15,246 nucleotides of DNA from Methylococcaceae bacterium UBA6146 (lineage in GTDB: Bacteria > Pseudomonadota > Gammaproteobacteria > Methylococcales > Methylomonadaceae). Shown here piece after piece: positions 14,535 to 15,246 of the stretch. The stretch lies in NCBI GenBank assembly GCA_002422395.1, contig DIUY01000017.1, positions 1 to 15,246 on the forward strand. The letters run 5' to 3'. Under the pieces are notes generated by a model. The model ran no database searches, was not told the DNA's origin, and worked only from the letters and a program-made list of their open reading frames with translations. Each line of letters opens with the position of its first letter. Positions within the stretch are counted from its first letter, which is position 1. A program made the position numbers and the translations under genes.

Positions 14535-15246
14535 ATGATCCCAGAACTAGGCCACTTTTCCCTCATCCTCGCCTTGTGCATGGCGTTGGTGCTGGGCACA
14601 TTACCCATCATCGGCGCTGCCCGTGGCGTGGCGGGCTGGATTGCCGTCGCCCGCCCTGCCGCGTTTGCGCAATTGCTGTTTATGGCCTTGGCTTACGGCT
14701 GTTTGACCTATAGCTCGTTGGCGCACGATTTTTCCGTCGCCTATATCGCCCATAACTCCAATACCGCCTTGCCGACGCTATACCTAGTTTCCGGCGTTTG
14801 GGGCGCACACGAAGGCTCACTGTTGCTTTGGGGCTTGGTTTTGACCGCTTGGACGGGCTTGGTTGCGCAATTCAGCAAGACCATCCCTGACCTTACGGTT
14901 ACCAGGGTTTTAGGTGTGATGGGTTTGGTGTCCATCGGCTTCATCCTGTTTTTGTTACTGACCTCAAACCCCTTTGAGCGGCTGTTTCCGGCACCGTTGG
15001 AAGGGCGTGATTTAAACCCGCTGCTGCAAGACCCTGGCTTGGCTATCCATCCGCCGATGCTGTACATGGGCTATGTTGGCTTCTCGGTCGCCTTCGCCTT
15101 CGCTATCGCCGCGTTGCTGGAAGGCCGGCTCGATGCAGCTTGGGCGCGGTGGTCGCGGCCTTGGACCAATATGGCCTGGCTGTTTTTGACTGTCGGCATC
15201 ACGCTGGGCAGTTGGTGGGCGTATTACGAATTGGGCTGGGGCGGCT
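14535..15246 (+). CDS. ccmF: Haem lyase subunit CcmF, 3'-truncated by the window edge
   Basis: CcmF is the large inner-membrane subunit of the haem lyase that reduces haem and attaches it to CXXCH motifs of apocytochrome c together with CcmH. The visible 237 codons give MIPELGHFSLILALCMALVL at the N-terminus and multiple membrane spans. The family-defining blocks VAYIAHNSNTALP, WGAHEGSLLLWGL, EGRDLNPLLQDPGLAIHPP and LYMGYVGFSVAFAFAIAALL follow, and the window ends at YYELGWGG, immediately before the expected WWFWDPVEN motif. The ATG at 14535 is preceded by GAAGGA at 14521-14526. The gene belongs to the ccm pathway but is separated from ccmE by about 1.95 kb. ccmG and ccmH would be expected downstream. 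Confidence 0.96.
   Translation, partial: MIPELGHFSLILALCMALVLGTLPIIGAARGVAGWIAVARPAAFAQLLFMALAYGCLTYSSLAHDFSVAYIAHNSNTALPTLYLVSGVWGAHEGSLLLWGLVLTAWTGLVAQFSKTIPDLTVTRVLGVMGLVSIGFILFLLLTSNPFERLFPAPLEGRDLNPLLQDPGLAIHPPMLYMGYVGFSVAFAFAIAALLEGRLDAAWARWSRPWTNMAWLFLTVGITLGSWWAYYELGWGG

Noticed and set aside
14741..15067. 108-residue minus-strand ORF at the right end
   Set aside because: It is antisense to ccmF, whose family motifs are unmistakable in the plus frame.
1..15246. CRISPR array, phage genes, integrase or a defence island beyond hicBA
   Set aside because: No regularly spaced direct repeats and no integrase, transposase, nuclease or phage structural reading frame were seen on either strand.

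Overview
The window reads as chromosomal DNA of a gammaproteobacterium. It carries a System I (Ccm) cytochrome c maturation operon, an rnr-rlmB pair, heterodimeric CysDN sulfate adenylyltransferase, an EmrA-type efflux adaptor and an E. coli YeeN-length YebC-family protein. The overall feel, including a heavy investment in c-type cytochromes and palindromic dispersed repeats, would suit a methanotroph of the Methylococcales. That placement is an inference from protein character, not something the sequence proves.

Layout. (1) 1-2199, plus strand: the 3' part of an outer-membrane efflux channel followed by an EmrA/HlyD adaptor; the inner-membrane transporter is not present and would have to lie upstream. 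(2) 2200-2502: a convergent intergenic region filled with palindromic repeat DNA that looks like a small non-autonomous element. (3) 2503-5080, minus strand: cysD then cysN, the two subunits of ATP sulfurylase. CysN carries a C-terminal remnant of an APS kinase domain that has lost its P-loop lysine. (4) 5355-5569, minus strand: a tRNA-Leu(CAG) with a near-consensus promoter and an intrinsic terminator. (5) 5819-12581, plus strand: a tightly packed run rnr - rlmB - ccmA - ccmB - (di-iron protein) - ccmC - ccmD - ccmE, with start/stop overlaps at rlmB/ccmA, ccmA/ccmB and ccmC/ccmD. (6) 12582-14534: an accessory stretch with a hicBA toxin-antitoxin pair, palindromic repeats and a yeeN-like gene. 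(7) 14535-end: the first 237 codons of ccmF, cut just before its WWD haem-handling motif.

How the genes work together. CcmA/B form the ABC ATPase and permease that, with CcmC/D, load haem onto the periplasmic chaperone CcmE. CcmF (with CcmH, presumably downstream) then transfers it to apocytochrome c. Two things set this locus apart from the textbook ccmABCDEFGH cluster: a ferritin-like di-iron protein of unassigned function sits between ccmB and ccmC, and ccmE is separated from ccmF by about 2 kb of toxin-antitoxin, repeat and yeeN DNA. CysDN activates sulfate to APS. The vestigial kinase tail means a separate CysC, or direct APS reduction, must complete the pathway elsewhere.

I see no wholly new multi-gene system. 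The most promising leads are the di-iron gene inside the ccm operon, the decayed APS kinase fusion on CysN, a HicA toxin that appears to start at CTG, and the palindromic repeat elements.
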